Assembly: GCA_046329195.1 (NCBI GenBank) | Contig: JAXLVB010000002.1 | Coordinates: 1,054,001 to 1,118,000, forward strand | Source of the DNA: JAXLVB01 sp046329195 | GTDB lineage: Bacteria > Bacteroidota > Bacteroidia > Cytophagales > Spirosomataceae | Direction of reading: 5' to 3' | Length of the DNA: 64,000 nt | Part shown: piece after piece, positions 62,081-64,000 of the stretch | Layout: the number at the start of each line of letters is the position of its first letter | How positions within the stretch are numbered: position 1 is the stretch's first letter | Translations under genes and position numbers: made by a program | Notes under the pieces: model-generated | What the model saw: the letters and a program-made list of their open reading frames with translations, nothing else | Database searches by the model: none | What the model was told of the DNA's origin: nothing

Positions 62081-62665
62081 ATGAAACAAGATTTCAGAAG
62101 TGCCTACCTGAACGAGTTGAAGCTAACCGTCAGCGGCCAAAATAGTGCAGCAATTCAAGTGAGCAATCGCATCGCCGCAGGTGAATTGCAAATTATTGAC
62201 CATTCCTTTTATGCGATTACGCCAGTCACAGGAACGGTAGTTAAGATGTTTGATTCGTCACGTGCCAAGGATTTAGGTCTTAACAACGTGTCGTTAGGCA
62301 AGCCGTCTAACAGCGAATTGATGTTATTGACCTCTGTTCGCCTTACTGCCGTGACGTTGGGCGCAACGCCAACCAATACCAGCATGAAGTCAGCAGCGTT
62401 TGGTAACATTTCGGCCATTGCAGGATTCCAAAACGGGGTTATTACCCTGAAATCCGACAAAAAAGTAATTCTGTTTGAGTTCCCGTTGAGCAACTTTGCC
62501 AACGACCAAAACCAAACCGAAGACCAAGGCCAGTACTTTTTGAAAGTACCAAAGTGGATTATTCCCGATGCCGCTATTGAATGTGAACTCGATTTTGGTG
62601 GCGTGTCTTTGGCAGCTAACACCGTGGCAAAAATTGAGCTTATCGGCCTTTGCTCAGAATCGTAA
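62081..62665 (+). CDS. Beta-rich protein, candidate capsid protein
   Basis: A 194-residue protein without signal or TM. The body consists of beta strands (LQIIDHSFYAITPVTGTVVK; VILFEFPLSNFAND; AIECELDFGGVSLAANTVAK) and fits a single jelly-roll by length and strand pattern. It opens a tandem of such genes with spacers of 32-59 nt. A capsid role is inference from layout and position; no known family is matched with certainty. Confidence 0.5.
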   Translation: MKQDFRSAYLNELKLTVSGQNSAAIQVSNRIAAGELQIIDHSFYAITPVTGTVVKMFDSSRAKDLGLNNVSLGKPSNSELMLLTSVRLTAVTLGATPTNTSMKSAAFGNISAIAGFQNGVITLKSDKKVILFEFPLSNFANDQNQTEDQGQYFLKVPKWIIPDAAIECELDFGGVSLAANTVAKIELIGLCSES

Positions 62666-62723
62666 GCAGGTATGTTTGTTCAGAAGCCATGCCTACGGTA
62701 TGGCTTCATAAATTTATTCAACA

Positions 62724-63131
62724 ATGATACGAGAATCAAAGCACACGGTACGCTTACCAATTACCCGAACAAGTGTCAACGAAACAGACGACAAGACGTT
62801 TACAATTGAGGTAGAGCTACCCTCCAATATGCAGAAAATCACAGGCATTGCGATTAGTAGCAACATTCGGAAGGACTTGGTATTTTACAGAGGTAGCTCC
62901 GTCAATCTTCGCATTAGAGGTGTAGAACTTATTCAAGAAGGAGAACCAGCAAACGAATATATGTTTGGTATTGATAGCCATACTAAAACATGGCGATTTG
63001 GAGAACTACCCGTAGCAGGCACAGACCGACGGCTGTATTTCCGCTACACCGATAGTCCAGTTGCAGGATTTGACTTTCCAAGTGGTGGCTATCAAGTGCT
63101 TGTTGTGTTGACCTACGAGCGTAAAGATTAG
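62724..63131 (+). CDS. Beta-rich protein, candidate structural protein
   Basis: A 135-residue beta-rich protein (TVRLPITRTSVNETDDKTFT; LRIRGVELIQEGEPANEY; GGYQVLVVLTYERKD). It is the second of the tandem and shares no obvious sequence with the first. Short jelly-roll or minor capsid protein is one reading. It is followed after 31 nt by the next one. Confidence 0.45.
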   Translation: MIRESKHTVRLPITRTSVNETDDKTFTIEVELPSNMQKITGIAISSNIRKDLVFYRGSSVNLRIRGVELIQEGEPANEYMFGIDSHTKTWRFGELPVAGTDRRLYFRYTDSPVAGFDFPSGGYQVLVVLTYERKD

Positions 63132-63162
63132 GTTTTGTTTGCTTACCAAACGATAACAAAAG

Positions 63163-63639
63163 ATGAAAGTTTTGCTCAAAAAAAAGCGATTAACCCGACG
63201 TTTCAATCTGGTCAATGCAGGTGATACAATTTTTGATACGGTCAAAATGCCACAAGATGCCCACATGATTGTAGGTATTAAAGGAGTGCATCGAAATTTA
63301 CTTGTAACACCCCCCGTTCCACCATCGCAAACTAAAAAGTTTTTTTATGGTGTCGGAAATCAAAACGATTCGGGCGATACGTTTGCTCAGAGCTTAACAT
63401 CAAAAGCCTATATCAACCAAACCGCCACTTTTACGGCAACGGCAGGAAGTAATCAATACCTTTTTTATGCCTACCCGTCCGATTTAGGCACACCTACTTT
63501 CACGTTTCAAAGTTTTCAGGGCGGCTTTATTTTGATAGGCAACGTATCTATTACCGTCAATAACCAAAGCGGTAGTTATGTTTTGTATCGAAGTCTCAAT
63601 GCCAATTTATCCGAAGTTACCGTAACCGTCACGCATTAA
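63163..63639 (+). CDS. Beta-rich protein, candidate structural protein
   Basis: A 158-residue protein with a basic start (KVLLKKKRLTRRFNL) and then many short beta strands with Ser/Thr/Gly (TATFTATAGSNQYLFYAYPS; NVSITVNNQSGSYVLYRS). The composition is that of phage structural or spike proteins. It starts 31 nt after the previous gene. Confidence 0.45.
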   Translation: MKVLLKKKRLTRRFNLVNAGDTIFDTVKMPQDAHMIVGIKGVHRNLLVTPPVPPSQTKKFFYGVGNQNDSGDTFAQSLTSKAYINQTATFTATAGSNQYLFYAYPSDLGTPTFTFQSFQGGFILIGNVSITVNNQSGSYVLYRSLNANLSEVTVTVTH

Positions 63640-63644
63640 TTGTT

Positions 63645-64000
63645 ATGGATGTTATTGAATCAGGCTTACAATACGAGTTCATTAGCGGTGTCAACGAAAA
63701 CCAAATCGTTGGGGCAGGAATTGACTTTGGCATTCCCCCGGTTTACCCGATTCCACTAACCAACGGGGCATTCCCGTTTGGGATGGGCAACTTAGTGGTA
63801 AGTAGCAATACGCCCGACGGTGTGCTGCATGATTCGGAGGTATATTCTTCGTTGCGACTTCGTGTTGCTGAAAAGACCTTTAACATTGCCAGCGGCGACG
63901 TATCTGAAGTACCTACCAGCGGGCCCACTTATTTTTGGAAGGCTTTTCCATACGACCGTATGCTTGTACCCATTTTTGAAAGCAACAAAGAATTAAAAGT
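63645..64000 (+). CDS. Beta-rich protein, candidate structural protein (3' end missing)
   Basis: An open frame from the ATG at 63645 to the window edge (118 codons). It is beta-rich and Pro/Gly-rich (IVGAGIDFGIPPVYPIPLTN; GPTYFWKAFPYDRMLVPIFE) without signal peptide. It lies 5 nt after the previous gene and continues the tandem. The complete length and role cannot be seen. Confidence 0.5.
   Translation, partial: MDVIESGLQYEFISGVNENQIVGAGIDFGIPPVYPIPLTNGAFPFGMGNLVVSSNTPDGVLHDSEVYSSLRLRVAEKTFNIASGDVSEVPTSGPTYFWKAFPYDRMLVPIFESNKELK

Noticed and set aside
47584..64000. Integrase, transposase or relaxase gene
   Set aside because: I looked for tyrosine-recombinase (R...HxxR...Y), DDE and HUH motifs in all larger frames and found none that I could support; it may lie beyond the right edge.

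Overview
The window looks like a chromosome piece of a Bacteroidota bacterium, probably of the Cytophagales/Spirosomataceae kind. The evidence is several SusC/TonB-type outer-membrane proteins with carboxypeptidase-like N-terminal domains, a C-terminal Por (type IX) sorting domain, many lipoproteins, a TAnnTTTG-type -7 promoter element and AT-leaning codon use. The species cannot be named from the sequence alone.

Region 1 (1-16.5 kb) starts with a truncated PD40-repeat protein and then holds a heavy-metal module. A CzcC/CusC-CzcB/CusB-DUF190-CzcA/CusA efflux operon is followed by an OmpR-type response regulator and histidine kinase, a PepSY-like exported protein, a one-domain EamA transporter, two TonB-linked outer-membrane proteins and a small histidine-rich exported protein. 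A direct-repeat box (two 9-mers, 11-bp period) lies directly upstream of a -7-like element both before the regulator gene and before the PepSY gene. It is a good candidate for the regulator's operator.

Region 2 (16.5-37.4 kb) is mostly housekeeping: NUDIX hydrolase, FAD oxidoreductase, glutaryl-CoA dehydrogenase, CPBP protease, a T9SS cargo protein, a DUF255/thioredoxin-domain protein, two related polytopic membrane proteins with an orphan transketolase C-terminal half, a TIGR02117 protein, ribulose-phosphate 3-epimerase, NAD-dependent DNA ligase, dihydrodipicolinate synthase and a Tat-exported Gfo/Idh/MocA oxidoreductase.

Region 3 (37.6-47.4 kb, all minus strand) is a cell-surface module. 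It has an MBOAT O-acyltransferase coupled to a membrane-anchored partner, a 912-residue membrane-anchored protein, a UDP-galactopyranose-mutase-like flavoprotein overlapping a GT2 glycosyltransferase, an acyltransferase-3 protein and two tandem related lipoproteins.

Region 4 (about 47.5 kb to the window end) is different: about 35 short, tightly packed, mostly unrecognised genes with the layout of a temperate mobile element. A leftward XRE repressor/DUF5618 block faces a rightward operon with a small DNA-binding-like protein, membrane peptides, an OB-fold SSB-like protein and zinc-ribbon and coiled-coil proteins. A folded multi-stem element (52392-52568), GATTAA iterons (53556-53640) before an unknown 248-residue protein, and two 81%-identical nuclease-like genes 4.75 kb apart follow. 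Between those two genes sit accessory genes (a C5 cytosine methyltransferase and a DUF2829 protein of the Tad2 anti-Thoeris family) separated by large imperfect palindromes resembling attC/REP elements. The right end holds a LEA2-like protein, a transglutaminase-like protein, a basic Gly/Ala-rich membrane protein and a tandem of beta-rich proteins running off the window. No terminase, portal, tail, relaxase or integrase gene is visible. My best interpretation, an inference, is an integrated tailless (possibly membrane-containing) phage or phage-plasmid of a poorly described Bacteroidota group.
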